Positions 48,968-59,699 of a stretch of 64,000 nucleotides of DNA are shown here, piece after piece (the stretch's first letter is position 1; every line of letters begins with the position of its first letter). Origin of the DNA: Bacillus vallismortis (GTDB lineage: Bacteria > Bacillota > Bacilli > Bacillales > Bacillaceae). The notes beneath the pieces were generated by a model. That model was not told the origin of the DNA and did not search any database. It saw only the letters and a list, made by a program, of their open reading frames with translations. The position numbers and the translations under genes are program-made. The DNA lies in assembly GCF_040784915.1 (NCBI RefSeq), contig NZ_CP160797.1, forward strand, positions 883,001 through 947,000. The letters run 5' to 3'.

Positions 48968-50191
48968 CTATCCAAATGAAAATTTCCCTTTAAGGAAATG
49001 GGTTGCGCCATGTATAAGCGAATCCGCTGTTTTCTTTGCTTTTTCCATGCCTTTTTTCGCGCTGTCTATCCCTTTATGTATCGTTTCATTCGCAGCATCT
49101 ATGCCGTCATTCACGGATTTGACGACTTTACCGGCCGATTCCAGCCCTTTTTTGGCTTTATCAACGACAGCATGAATGGGTTCCTTCAGCGTTAAGGCTG
49201 CTTTTTCTGCGAAACCGGCTGTATATTTGGCGATTTGTTCTCCGACGACTCCGCCAACATATGCACCGGCTGCCCCAAGAAGAACAGTACCCACAGGTCC
49301 TGCAAAGCTTCCGAGCGCACCGCCGATGACAGCGCCTGCTGTCGCTCCACCGGCAATAAATACGGTGTTATTCACAGCATTCCCGACAGCCTTGGCGTTT
49401 TCACGCTTGAGAACGTCCGGTTTGTCTTGGTATTTCGCGTAATTTTCAGCAATTTTCAAGCCTGCTCCGAACGTTTCAGTCGCTCCGGTGATCAGTGTGG
49501 CGGTAATGGCATTTCCTTTGGCGAACTTCAAGCCTGTTTTTCCGACATCCTTCAAAGTCGAGCGTACGCCGGCTTCATTAAGAAATCCTCTTGTGTAGCT
49601 TCTGACACTGTTTGAAAAATCCACCGTATCCTGAGGGAAGTACTTTGTAAACTTTTTATGTACCAAATCTGAAAATGGCCGGTTTGTCTTTTTAAACAAA
49701 TATTTAGGATTCAAAAGCACTCTGGCGGCTTTTTGATAACGTGACCTGTCGACGGCTCCGGAAATATCCAAGAGAAGCTTGGAATGACGGGCGGTATGTA
49801 ATCCGCTTGGCTGTTTTTCGAATTTCGTAAGCCCGAGCCCGTAGTATTTTCCCTGCGTCAGCATAAGAGCGGTTAAGCTTGTCATTGTCCCATATTTGTC
49901 ATAAGCATGATAAAGCTTTCGTAACATATCATCCTGTTCAACAAATTTATCGCCCGTTTTCCTGATGAAAATGTCATTGTCACTCAGCTTGGTGACAAGC
50001 GCTTTTCCTGAACTCCACGCATCGCCGACTCCGGAAAAACAGCTGCTGTAGCGGGGATCGCATTGCAAAATCATCTGCCCCAGCTCCACATGCAGGTCCT
50101 TATATTTGTTTTCCATATCGGTTAATTCAGTGACAACATCATTTGCCAGCTGTTCGAGCTTATCCGGATCAACTGCAATGTTTCCTGACAC
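48968..50191 (-). CDS. yfjB: YfjB, WXG-like protein with glycine-rich membrane-active segment
   Basis: 407 residues from the GTG at 50191; a GTG nine bases upstream directly abuts the AGGGGG ribosome site. The N-terminal helical region carries DAWSSG, a WXG-type turn. A small-residue stretch at about 260-310 (GGATAGAVIGGALGSFAG and on) looks like a glycine zipper able to enter membranes, followed by an amphipathic Lys-rich tail. The plan fits a cell-envelope or type VII-linked protein. No toxin domain recognised. Pairs with YfjA just upstream. Confidence 0.75.
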   Translation of the reverse strand: MSGNIAVDPDKLEQLANDVVTELTDMENKYKDLHVELGQMILQCDPRYSSCFSGVGDAWSSGKALVTKLSDNDIFIRKTGDKFVEQDDMLRKLYHAYDKYGTMTSLTALMLTQGKYYGLGLTKFEKQPSGLHTARHSKLLLDISGAVDRSRYQKAARVLLNPKYLFKKTNRPFSDLVHKKFTKYFPQDTVDFSNSVRSYTRGFLNEAGVRSTLKDVGKTGLKFAKGNAITATLITGATETFGAGLKIAENYAKYQDKPDVLKRENAKAVGNAVNNTVFIAGGATAGAVIGGALGSFAGPVGTVLLGAAGAYVGGVVGEQIAKYTAGFAEKAALTLKEPIHAVVDKAKKGLESAGKVVKSVNDGIDAANETIHKGIDSAKKGMEKAKKTADSLIHGATHFLKGKFSFG

Positions 50192-50196
50192 ACTGT

Positions 50197-50511
50197 TCAC
50201 CCCCTGAGTTTATGTCTTTCCTCTCTGGCTTTACGTTCCATTTCTTCCATTCTGGCAATCTCTGCTTTTCGTTCTTCTATTTTGACGGCGGCTGCTTTAA
50301 GTTCTTGGCTTGTTTCAAGCAGTTCCAGTTCGAATTGATCGTAGGCCGCTTTCGTTTCCTCGAAATCCTGGTCGAACGAATCTCTTGCTTTCCCCTGCCA
50401 AGCATCCCCTAATGCAGATAACCGGGATTCAAGGAGCATTTTGGAGCTTCTGACCTCTTCCGCGGCCGCACTGTACTTGTTTGCCAGCTCAATGACTTTA
50501 TATGAGTCCAA
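50197..50511 (-). CDS. yfjA: YfjA, small WXG100-like helical protein
   Basis: 104 residues from a TTG behind GGCAGGGG; the longer frame upstream has no ribosome site. Helix-turn-helix hairpin with a central DAWQGKA, the WXG motif of ESAT-6-like proteins, and heptad-rich flanks (ELLETSQELKAAAVKIEERK). Probably dimeric or pairing with YfjB. First gene of yfjABCDE. The cognate secretion machinery is not in this window. Confidence 0.78.
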   Translation of the reverse strand: MDSYKVIELANKYSAAAEEVRSSKMLLESRLSALGDAWQGKARDSFDQDFEETKAAYDQFELELLETSQELKAAAVKIEERKAEIARMEEMERKAREERHKLRG

Positions 50512-50784
50512 CTTTTGTCCCCTGCCTTTCCTAAAATCACGCACAAATGGATGTTTTCTATAAATGATTATAAATAATTCGGCATGTATCCGAATCGTAC
50601 AAAAGAACCTTTTCATAAGAACTGGAAGGGTGTATATTCACTTAAATTTCACAGTTGGTGAGACTTTAAGATTACAAAAAAGGTAAAAAAACCAAATCTC
50701 TCAGACGCAAGGTAAATGAGAAATTTCCCGCTCTATGAGAAAAAACACTAAAGTTGATTAAATGATCTAAGTGGCCCAAACGTG
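50512..50784. other. Divergent intergenic region between yfjA and malA
   Basis: AT-rich spacer with no gene. It must hold the minus-strand yfjA promoter, which I could not place with confidence. The malA signals lie at its right end. Confidence 0.5.
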
Positions 50785-50813
50785 TTACGGGACGGGCTCT
50801 CCCATGGTATAAA
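50785..50813 (+). promoter_or_regulatory. Likely malA promoter
   Basis: TTACGG (50785-50790), 17 bp, TATAAA (50808-50813). The poor -35 fits a promoter that needs the activator MalR. Confidence 0.6.
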
Positions 50814-50816
50814 TAA

Positions 50817-52196
<1,380 letters not shown>

Positions 52197-52201
52197 CTGA
52201 A

Positions 52202-52255
52202 ATTCCCCCATTTTCGAATCTGTAATTGTATATAATAGAAAGAAAATGGGGGAAT
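52202..52255 (+). promoter_or_regulatory. Long inverted repeat covering the malR ribosome site
   Basis: Perfect 14-bp arms (ATTCCCCCATTTTC at 52202-52215, GAAAATGGGGGAAT at 52242-52255). The right arm contains the malR Shine-Dalgarno (GGGGGA). A TATAAT at 52231-52236 sits in the loop, so a transcript starting there would lack the left arm. Confidence 0.7.
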
Positions 52256-52260
52256 CTGAT

Positions 52261-53025
52261 ATGCAGCTCGAAGAATTGATTAATCAGCACTATAACAAAT
52301 TAAATGACAACGATTTTCATATTTTAAAATATATATTGAATCACAAGCACACGTGCTATCACCTTGGAATCGACGCAATGGCCAAAGCCTGCAGCGTATC
52401 GCGTTCCTCGATTTTGCGGCTTGCCCAAAAGCTCGGTTTCAGCGGCTACAGTGAATTTCGCGTCTTTTTAAAGTGGGAAGATCAGCCGGAAGAAGGCGAG
52501 AATATGAGTTTTCAAAAGCTGCTTGACGATATTGAATCAAATCTGAAGTTCTTGAGGACAAAGGACATGACGGACATGTGCCAGCTGATTGATGAAGCAG
52601 ACCGCATTTTCGTGTACGGATCAGGAAATGCGCAAAAGATCTGCGCTCGTGATCTGCAAAGAATGTTTATTCCGCGCCATCGGTATCTCATTATGATTGA
52701 AGACAGAAATGAATTTAATCTGATGCGGGACGATTTTAAAGTAAACGATCTGTTTATCATCATTTCTCTTTCCGGAGAAACACCGGAGCTGATTCCTCAG
52801 GCAAGAATGCTTTCTGCAAAGGGGATTCCCTTTATTTCCATTACGAATTTAAAAAACAATGTCCTCGCCCAGCTGACTCCGCACAATCTTTATGCGACAA
52901 GCAAACCTGTGACATTAAGCGATAAAACGGAAATTGTCGCTTTTACACCTTTTTTTATCGTTGGCGAAGCATTGTTCCGCGCATATGTTGATTACAAAGA
53001 GGCAGAAAAAAATGACATTGAGTAA
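52261..53025 (+). CDS. malR: RpiR-family activator of the maltose operon
   Basis: 254 residues from ATG 52261. N-terminal RpiR helix-turn-helix (MAKACSVSRSSILRLAQKLGFSGYSEF) and a C-terminal SIS sugar-phosphate domain (VYGSGNAQ; ISLSGETPE). Known in B. subtilis as the positive regulator GlvR/MalR of malARP; the phosphorylated sugar is presumably the effector. Upstream in-frame ATG 52246 was rejected because it precedes the Shine-Dalgarno. Confidence 0.93.
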   Translation: MQLEELINQHYNKLNDNDFHILKYILNHKHTCYHLGIDAMAKACSVSRSSILRLAQKLGFSGYSEFRVFLKWEDQPEEGENMSFQKLLDDIESNLKFLRTKDMTDMCQLIDEADRIFVYGSGNAQKICARDLQRMFIPRHRYLIMIEDRNEFNLMRDDFKVNDLFIIISLSGETPELIPQARMLSAKGIPFISITNLKNNVLAQLTPHNLYATSKPVTLSDKTEIVAFTPFFIVGEALFRAYVDYKEAEKNDIE

Positions 53026-53040
53026 CAGGGGGTTTCTGGT

Positions 53041-54627
53041 ATGATGCAAAAAATTCAGCGCTTTGGAAGCGCGATGTTTGTGCCTGTTCTTTTATTCGCG
53101 TTCGCCGGCATCATCGTCGGAGTTAGTACGCTATTTAAAAATCAAACCCTCATGGGTCCGCTCGCCGATCCAGACGGGTTGTGGTATCAGTGCTGGTATA
53201 TCATTGAGCAGGGCGGCTGGACAGTATTTAATCAAATGCCGCTCTTATTCGCCATCGGAATCCCGGTTGCTTTGGCGAAGAAAGCTCAGGCTCGCGCTTG
53301 TTTGGAAGCGCTTACGGTTTACTTGACATTCAATTACTTTGTGAGCTCAATCTTGACGGTATGGGGAGGCGCATTTGGCGTCGACATGAACCAAGAGGCC
53401 GGCGGAACGAGTGGGTTAACGATGATCGCGGGCATCAAAACGCTTGATACCAACATTATCGGGGCCATCTTTATTTCTTCGATTGTCGTCTATTTGCATA
53501 ATCGTTATTTCGATAAAAAACTGCCCGATTTTCTCGGCATCTTTCAAGGCTCAACGTATATTGTGATGATTTCCTTCTTCATTATGATCCCGATTGCCTT
53601 GGCCGTGTCTTATATTTGGCCGATGGTTCAGACGGGAATCGGCTCGCTTCAAAGCTTCCTGGTTGCTTCGGGGGCGGTGGGCGTTTGGATTTATACGTTT
53701 TTGGAACGGATTTTGATTCCGACCGGGCTTCATCACTTTATTTACACGCCGTTTATTTACGGGCCTGCTGTAGCGGAAGGCGGGATCGTCACATATTGGG
53801 CACAGCATCTCGGTGAATATTCGCAAAGTGCCAAATCGCTGAAGGAGCTTTTCCCGCAAGGCGGCTTCGCGCTCCACGGCAACTCGAAAATCTTCGGCAT
53901 TCCGGGGATCGCCCTGGCGTTTTATGCCACAGCCAGCAAGGAAAAGAAAAAACTCGTCGCAGGACTGCTGATTCCTGTTACGCTGACGGCGATTGTCGCC
54001 GGTATTACAGAGCCGATTGAGTTCACTTTCTTATTCATTTCTCCTTTCTTATTTGCGGTTCACGCCGTGCTTGCGGCATCAATGTCGACCGTCATGTATT
54101 TGGCTGGTGTCGTCGGAAACATGGGAGGCGGGCTGATCGAAGCGGCTACCTTGAACTGGATTCCGCTCTTTGGAAGCCACGGTATGACGTATGTGTATCA
54201 AATTTTGATCGGGCTCTCTTTTACAGCTATTTATTTTTTCGTCTTCCGATTTTTAATCCTCAAATTCAATATCGCCACACCAGGACGGGAAAAGGATGAC
54301 CAGCAGGAAACAAAGCTGTATTCGAAACAAGAATACAAAGACAGAAAAAACAAGAGGGACGAAACGGCCGCCGCTGCTGAAACGGCAGATGACACCGCTT
54401 TTCTGTATGTTGAAGCGCTGGGCGGAAAAGACAACATCACAGAAGTCACAAACTGCGCCACCCGCCTCAGAGTCAGTGTCAAGGATGAAACAAAGGTTGA
54501 ATCCGACAGCGTATTCCGCGCGCTTGGCGCACACGGGGTCGTCAGGAATGGGAAAGCGTTTCAGGTGATTATCGGATTGAGCGTTCCGCAGATGCGGGAG
54601 CGTGTGGAAAAAATATTGAATCAATAA
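53041..54627 (+). CDS. malP: Maltose-specific PTS EIICB component
   Basis: 528 residues. An N-terminal membrane EIIC domain with about ten helices contains GITEPIEFTF, the sugar-site motif. A charged linker (about 415-450) leads to a cytosolic EIIB domain with the phospho-cysteine at about residue 472 (TNCATRLRV). There is no EIIA, so phosphate must come from another EIIA-Glc-type protein, as in strain 168. Imports and phosphorylates maltose for MalA. Confidence 0.95.
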   Translation: MMQKIQRFGSAMFVPVLLFAFAGIIVGVSTLFKNQTLMGPLADPDGLWYQCWYIIEQGGWTVFNQMPLLFAIGIPVALAKKAQARACLEALTVYLTFNYFVSSILTVWGGAFGVDMNQEAGGTSGLTMIAGIKTLDTNIIGAIFISSIVVYLHNRYFDKKLPDFLGIFQGSTYIVMISFFIMIPIALAVSYIWPMVQTGIGSLQSFLVASGAVGVWIYTFLERILIPTGLHHFIYTPFIYGPAVAEGGIVTYWAQHLGEYSQSAKSLKELFPQGGFALHGNSKIFGIPGIALAFYATASKEKKKLVAGLLIPVTLTAIVAGITEPIEFTFLFISPFLFAVHAVLAASMSTVMYLAGVVGNMGGGLIEAATLNWIPLFGSHGMTYVYQILIGLSFTAIYFFVFRFLILKFNIATPGREKDDQQETKLYSKQEYKDRKNKRDETAAAAETADDTAFLYVEALGGKDNITEVTNCATRLRVSVKDETKVESDSVFRALGAHGVVRNGKAFQVIIGLSVPQMRERVEKILNQ

Positions 54628-54633
54628 AGCCAG

Positions 54634-54656
54634 CCCTCCTTTTCGGGAGGGTTTTC
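54634..54656 (+). terminator. Terminator of the malARP operon
   Basis: CCCTCC-TTTTC-GGGAGGG stem with a TTTTCGTTT tail. Confidence 0.85.
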
Positions 54657-54732
54657 GTTTGCCGTCAAAAAGACCATCATAGTAAAGTAAAGAAAGAGAC
54701 AATCGAGTAAAAAGGGGTTTGGAGGCTTTTAC

Positions 54733-56454
54733 ATGCAAAAGGCTTTATCATTTTTAAAACCACATTCATTCCTGGTGGGAATTGCCCTGGTTCTCATGCT
54801 GACGGAGCTTGCGGTTGAACTGGTGCAGCCTCTATTGATCGCAAAAATCATCGACGATGGGATATTGAAGCAAGATCTCCGGCATGTGTGGACATGGGGC
54901 GCGGTCATGATTGGACTGACCGTGTTATCATTTGCGGGGGGAATGCTGAATTCCTTTTATGCCGCCCATGTCAGCCAAAGCTTTTCCTATGATACGAGAA
55001 AAGGGCTTTTTCAAAAAATCCAGTCCTTCTCCTATTCGACATTTGGACAGTTTTCGTCCTCTTCTTATATCACAAGGCTGACAAACGATGTCACACAGGT
55101 TCAAAATATGATTTTTATGAGTTTGCGGTTTATGCTGCGGGCTCCGTTAATGATTGCAGGCGGCATTGTGCTGTCGCTGGCCGTTAATGTGAAGCTCGGC
55201 TTTTTTCTGCTTGTGACCATTCCGATCTTGATCTTGTTTTTGCTATGGGTATTAAAGAAAGGCGGGGCGCTGTTCCGCTCAGTGCAGAAACGGCTGGATC
55301 AGGTGAACACCGTCATGCAGGAAAACTTAACCGCAATCAAGCTGATCAAAGCGCTGCTTCGCGGCAGCCACGAGGTCAAAAGATTTATCAAAGCCAACAC
55401 AAGGCTGATGGAAAAAACAGTTTCAGCATTTCAGCTTGTGGAATTCACGATGCCTGTGCTGATGCTGCTGATGAACCTCTGCATTCTTTTGATTTTGTGG
55501 GCAGGGGCCCACAGTATCACGAGCGGAAGCACTCAGGTCGGTGATGTTGTCGCGATTATTAACTACGCAACACGAATTACGGGCGCGCTTTCGATGTTTC
55601 CGTTTTTGATTATGATTTTCACCCGGGCTAAAGCTTCTGGAGATAGAATCGGCGAGGTGCTTGAAACGGAGGGCGACGAAGGAGAGGAAGGGATCATAAC
55701 TGATCGTTTGTCGGGACGGATTGTGTTTCAGCATGTATCCTTCCGTTATCCTGACATGGACAGAGAAGCGCTGCGAGATGTTTCATTTTCCGTAAATCCA
55801 AGGGAAACAATCGCGATTCTCGGTGCGACGGGAGCGGGCAAATCCACGCTCTTTCAGCTCATTCCGCGGCTTTATCAGCCGGATTCAGGCAGCATTTACA
55901 TAGATGAAAAGCCGATTCGTGATGTTCCGGCCGAGGGGCTTCGCAAGCAAATTGGATATGTACCGCAGGAAGTGCTCCTGTTTTCCGGCACAATCAAAGA
56001 AAATATCGCTTGGGGCAAAGAAAATGCTTCACTTGATGAAATAATGGAAGCGGCCAAACATGCGCAGATTCATGAAACGATTATGAAGCTCCCGAATGGA
56101 TATGACACTGTATTGGGACAAAGAGGCGTCAACCTGTCCGGCGGCCAGAAGCAGCGGATTTCCATTGCGCGGGCGCTGATCCGAAAGCCGGCCATCCTTC
56201 TTTTAGATGACAGCACAAGCGCACTCGACCTGCAAACGGAGGCAAAGCTGCTTGAGGCGATCAGCACCTATGAGTGCACAACTTTGATCATTACGCAAAA
56301 AATGACCACGGCGATGAAAGCTGATGAGATTTTGCTGCTTGAGGATGGCGAACTGATTGAAAAAGGCACGCACAGTGAGCTGCTTTCTGAATCTCAGTTA
56401 TACAAGCGCATTTACGAGTCGCAATTCGGAAGGGAGGGGAGTGAGTCGTGCTAA
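54733..56454 (+). CDS. yfiB: ABC exporter half YfiB with degenerate ATPase motifs
   Basis: 573 residues: six-helix exporter domain (1-310) and nucleotide-binding domain with Walker A GATGAGKST and canonical signature LSGGQKQRIS. The catalytic Glu after Walker B is Asp (LLLDDSTSALD) and the switch His is Gln (ITQKMTTAM). This is the degenerate half of a heterodimeric exporter of the BmrCD/LmrCD type. It overlaps yfiC by 7 bases. Substrate unknown; drugs or peptides are likely for the family. Confidence 0.92.
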   Translation: MQKALSFLKPHSFLVGIALVLMLTELAVELVQPLLIAKIIDDGILKQDLRHVWTWGAVMIGLTVLSFAGGMLNSFYAAHVSQSFSYDTRKGLFQKIQSFSYSTFGQFSSSSYITRLTNDVTQVQNMIFMSLRFMLRAPLMIAGGIVLSLAVNVKLGFFLLVTIPILILFLLWVLKKGGALFRSVQKRLDQVNTVMQENLTAIKLIKALLRGSHEVKRFIKANTRLMEKTVSAFQLVEFTMPVLMLLMNLCILLILWAGAHSITSGSTQVGDVVAIINYATRITGALSMFPFLIMIFTRAKASGDRIGEVLETEGDEGEEGIITDRLSGRIVFQHVSFRYPDMDREALRDVSFSVNPRETIAILGATGAGKSTLFQLIPRLYQPDSGSIYIDEKPIRDVPAEGLRKQIGYVPQEVLLFSGTIKENIAWGKENASLDEIMEAAKHAQIHETIMKLPNGYDTVLGQRGVNLSGGQKQRISIARALIRKPAILLLDDSTSALDLQTEAKLLEAISTYECTTLIITQKMTTAMKADEILLLEDGELIEKGTHSELLSESQLYKRIYESQFGREGSESC

Positions 56455-58262
56455 AAGACATCCGCAAGCCTTTCCAATATCCTAAACTGCCAATCGACAA
56501 AAAAGAAAGCGCGAAAAAGCGGACGAAAGCAAAGGATGCAAAAGGCACACTGAAGCGAATCTGGTTTTACTTGGCTGAACGAAAAGGACTGCTCATCCTT
56601 GTCATGCTGATGGTTGTCATCAGCGCGATATTCGGGCTCCTCGGCCCCTTTGTGATCGGAAAGGCCATCGACCATTTCATTGTCGGGCGAACGGTAAGCG
56701 GACTGGTTCCCGTTTTGCTTCTTCTGCTTGTCATTTATGTAATTCAGTCCCTGTCACTCTGGTTTCAAAACTATTGGATGATTACGATTTCCCAAGGCAC
56801 TGTTTTCAGAATGAGAAGCGAGTTGTTTACCCATCTGCATGAGCTGCCGATTCCGTTTTTTGATAAACAGCGGCACGGCGAGCTGATGAGCCGGGTGACA
56901 AATGACATCGAAAATGTCAGCTCGACCTTAAACACGTCAGTCATTCAAATATTGTCAAGCGTCATCACCTTTGTCGGGACGGTTGCGGTCATGCTGTACT
57001 TGAGCCCGCTCCTTACAGTGATTACCCTGACCATCATTCCGGTGATGGCTGTGAGCCTGAAATGGATCACCAACCGGACGGGAAAGCTGTTTAAAGAACA
57101 GCAGAAAAACCTTGGTGAGCTGAATGGATATATTGAGGAATCCGTTTCCGGCGCAAAGGTCATCAAAGCCTATTCGCGTGAAAAGCAAATCACAGCCGAA
57201 TTTCTCGAAAAAAACGCCGCACTCAAGACGTCGGGCTTCTGGGCACAGACGATTTCCGGGTTTATCCCGAAAGTCATGAACTCTTTGAATAACCTAAGCT
57301 TTACGATGATTGCGGCAATCGGCGGTCTGTTCGCGCTGAAAGGCTGGATCTCGATCGGCTCCATCGTCGTCTTTGCCGAGTATTCAAGGCAATTCACACG
57401 CCCTTTAAACGATCTGGCTAACCAGTTTAATACAATGCTGTCCGCCATTGCCGGTGCTGAACGGGTGTTTGACGTGCTTGATGAAAAAGAAGAGCGCGAG
57501 GATGAAAAGAACGCCGTTCATCAGCCGTTCCAAACAGGCAGTATTGAATTCCGGGATGTGTCCTTCGGTTACGATGAAGGGCAGCAGACACTGCAGCATT
57601 TACAGTTTACCGTGCCTGCCGGACAGTCCATCGCGTTTGTCGGCCCGACGGGAGCGGGGAAAACAACCGTCACGAACCTGCTCGCCCGTTTTTACGAACC
57701 TAATGAGGGAAGGATTTTAATCGACCGTACAGATATTAAAACCCTTACTAGAGCAAGCCTTAGGAAAAACATGGGGTTTGTGCTTCAGGATTCGTTCTTG
57801 TTTCAGGGAACGATCAGAGAAAATATTCGCTACGGCAGGCTCGATGCTTCTGATCAGGAAGTCGAAGCCGCTGCAAAAACAGCGAACGCCCATAGCTTTA
57901 TTGAAAGGCTGCCAAAAGGATACGAAACCGTGTTGACGCAAAACGGATCAGGCATCAGCCAAGGACAAAAACAATTGATTTCTATAGCGAGGGCGGTGCT
58001 TGCCGACCCGGTTCTTCTCATATTGGATGAAGCGACAAGCAACATTGATACCGTAACAGAAGTCAACATTCAAGAAGCGCTCGCCCGTTTAATGGAGGGG
58101 AGAACAAGCGTCATCATTGCCCACAGGCTGAATACCATTCAAAGAGCGGATCAGATTGTGGTGCTAAAAGACGGCGAAATGATTGAAAAAGGCAGCCATA
58201 GCGAGCTGCTTCGGCAAAAAGGATTTTACAGTGACTTATATGAAAGCCAATTTGAGAAATAG
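56448..58262 (+). CDS. yfiC: ABC exporter half YfiC with canonical catalytic site
   Basis: 604 residues, GTG start behind GGAGGGGAG inside the end of yfiB. An N-terminal basic extension precedes six membrane helices, then Walker A GPTGAGKTT, catalytic Glu in LILDEATS and switch His in IIAHRLNT. Its signature is ISQGQ instead of LSGGQ. In the antiparallel ATPase dimer this altered signature faces the Asp-containing site of YfiB, so one of the two ATP sites is degenerate, as in known heterodimeric exporters. Confidence 0.93.
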   Translation: MLKDIRKPFQYPKLPIDKKESAKKRTKAKDAKGTLKRIWFYLAERKGLLILVMLMVVISAIFGLLGPFVIGKAIDHFIVGRTVSGLVPVLLLLLVIYVIQSLSLWFQNYWMITISQGTVFRMRSELFTHLHELPIPFFDKQRHGELMSRVTNDIENVSSTLNTSVIQILSSVITFVGTVAVMLYLSPLLTVITLTIIPVMAVSLKWITNRTGKLFKEQQKNLGELNGYIEESVSGAKVIKAYSREKQITAEFLEKNAALKTSGFWAQTISGFIPKVMNSLNNLSFTMIAAIGGLFALKGWISIGSIVVFAEYSRQFTRPLNDLANQFNTMLSAIAGAERVFDVLDEKEEREDEKNAVHQPFQTGSIEFRDVSFGYDEGQQTLQHLQFTVPAGQSIAFVGPTGAGKTTVTNLLARFYEPNEGRILIDRTDIKTLTRASLRKNMGFVLQDSFLFQGTIRENIRYGRLDASDQEVEAAAKTANAHSFIERLPKGYETVLTQNGSGISQGQKQLISIARAVLADPVLLILDEATSNIDTVTEVNIQEALARLMEGRTSVIIAHRLNTIQRADQIVVLKDGEMIEKGSHSELLRQKGFYSDLYESQFEK

Positions 58263-58291
58263 ACCTTTGTCCTGCACAAAGGTCTTTTTTG
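58261..58291 (+). terminator. Terminator after yfiC
   Basis: Perfect 10-bp stem AGACCTTTGT / ACAAAGGTCT followed by T6. Confidence 0.93.
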
Positions 58292-58339
58292 TTACAGTTT
58301 TATAGTTCTTTTATTTCATTTTTGTAAAATGTAACGAAA

Positions 58340-58388
58340 TTACTTGACGTAAATAAGTTATGTATATATACTAACTTACATTAAGTAA
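58340..58388 (+). promoter_or_regulatory. catDE promoter with palindromic operator
   Basis: TTGACG (58344-58349), 17 bp, TATACT (58367-58372) is a good sigma-A promoter. An inverted repeat AAGTTA (58355-58360) / TAACTT (58372-58377) lies within it, and an outer pair TTACTT (58340) / AAGTAA (58383) brackets the whole. This fits repression by the MarR/DUF24 regulator CatR known for catDE; the operator assignment is inferred. Confidence 0.7.
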
Positions 58389-58415
58389 CTGATAACATTT
58401 ATCAAGGAGGATAAA

Positions 58416-58820
58416 ATGAATAAATCATTTGAAATTGGCACATTACTTTTAAGAGTTATGACAGGTATTATCTTTTTTGTTCACGGTTTATCAAAGTTTC
58501 AGGGAATGGAGGGCACCATCCAATTTTTCGGCAGCATAGGCCTTCCAAGCTTTATGGCGTATGTCATCGCAGCAATTGAACTCGTTGGCGGCGTGCTCGT
58601 CTTCTTCGGATTGGCTACACGTATTGTCGGTGTTCTGTTTGCGCTCACGCTGATCGGAGCCATCATCACAGTCAAGCTGAAAGCGCCTTTCATGGGCAAT
58701 GCAGAATTTGATTACCTTCTGCTTTTGACATCCATCCACCTGGCGCTTTCAGGAAGCCGTTTCTTGGCACTGGATCCATTTGTGTTTAAAGGAAAAAAGA
58801 GCGAAAACGTAGCAGCATAA
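58416..58820 (+). CDS. catD: DoxX-family membrane oxidoreductase subunit CatD
   Basis: 134 residues with four membrane helices of the DoxX fold (LLRVMTGIIFFVHGLSKF start, GVLVFFGLATRIVGVLFA). Known as YfiD/CatD, co-transcribed with catE and induced by catechol and quinones in B. subtilis. Exact reaction not established. Shine-Dalgarno AAGGAGG; catE starts 17 bases after its stop codon. Confidence 0.9.
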   Translation: MNKSFEIGTLLLRVMTGIIFFVHGLSKFQGMEGTIQFFGSIGLPSFMAYVIAAIELVGGVLVFFGLATRIVGVLFALTLIGAIITVKLKAPFMGNAEFDYLLLLTSIHLALSGSRFLALDPFVFKGKKSENVAA

Positions 58821-58837
58821 GAAAAGAGGCATTCAGC

Positions 58838-59695
58838 ATGACCAGCATTCATGATGATACAAATATTGGCTATGTCAAACTCACAATCCGCAGTCTCGAG
58901 CGTTCTCTTCAGTTCTACTGTACCGTCATCGGCTTTCAAGTCTTACAAAAGACGGATCGGCAAGCTGAATTAACGGCTGATGGAAAACGAGTACTGCTTA
59001 TTCTTGAAGAAAATCCGAGCGCCGTCGTCTTGCCTGAACGGTCTGTTACGGGCCTATATCACTTTGCAATTCTTCTTCCGAACAGAAAAGAACTTGGTAT
59101 CGCGCTTGCCCGGCTGATTGAATATAGCATTGCGATCGGACAAGGGGATCATGCAGTCAGCGAAGCACTCTACCTGTCTGATCCTGATGGGAACGGCATT
59201 GAAATGTACGCTGACCGCCCCCGCAGCACGTGGCAGCGTGATCGTGAAGGAAACTACGTCATGAGGACAGCCGCTGTTGACATCGAAGGTCTATTGGAAG
59301 AAGCCGGAGATGAGCGGAAAACAGCGCTTCCGGACGATACCATCATCGGACACATTCATTTGCATGTCAGTGATTTGAACGAAGCAAAAGCGTTTTATAC
59401 AGATGTGCTGGGCTTTGATATTGTCGGAAACTATGCTGGCATGTCCGCCCTCTTCGTTTCAGCAGGAGGCTACCACCATCATATCGGCTTAAACATTTGG
59501 GCGGGAAGAAACGCGCCGCCTAAACCGACAAATGCCAGTGGATTAGACGATTACACTGTTGTCTTGCCTCATCAAGAGGAACTGGATCGAGTGGCAGACC
59601 GAGTCAAACATGCCGGATATTCGATCGAAGAAACGGAAAACAGCTTCCGTGTGAAAGATCCTGTTTCCGGCGTCCAAATTATGTTTGTTAGTTAA
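58838..59695 (+). CDS. catE: Catechol 2,3-dioxygenase CatE
   Basis: 285 residues made of two vicinal-oxygen-chelate domains (about 5-130 and 165-285). Metal-ligand candidates lie in IGYVKLTI/YHFAIL and GIEMY of the first repeat and GHIHLHVSD, YHHHIGLN and the second-repeat end. Fe(II) extradiol cleavage of catechol protects against thiol-reactive quinones. In strain 168 the next genes are yfiF-yfiI; here lnrJ follows. Confidence 0.92.
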   Translation: MTSIHDDTNIGYVKLTIRSLERSLQFYCTVIGFQVLQKTDRQAELTADGKRVLLILEENPSAVVLPERSVTGLYHFAILLPNRKELGIALARLIEYSIAIGQGDHAVSEALYLSDPDGNGIEMYADRPRSTWQRDREGNYVMRTAAVDIEGLLEEAGDERKTALPDDTIIGHIHLHVSDLNEAKAFYTDVLGFDIVGNYAGMSALFVSAGGYHHHIGLNIWAGRNAPPKPTNASGLDDYTVVLPHQEELDRVADRVKHAGYSIEETENSFRVKDPVSGVQIMFVS

Positions 59696-59699
59696 CTGT

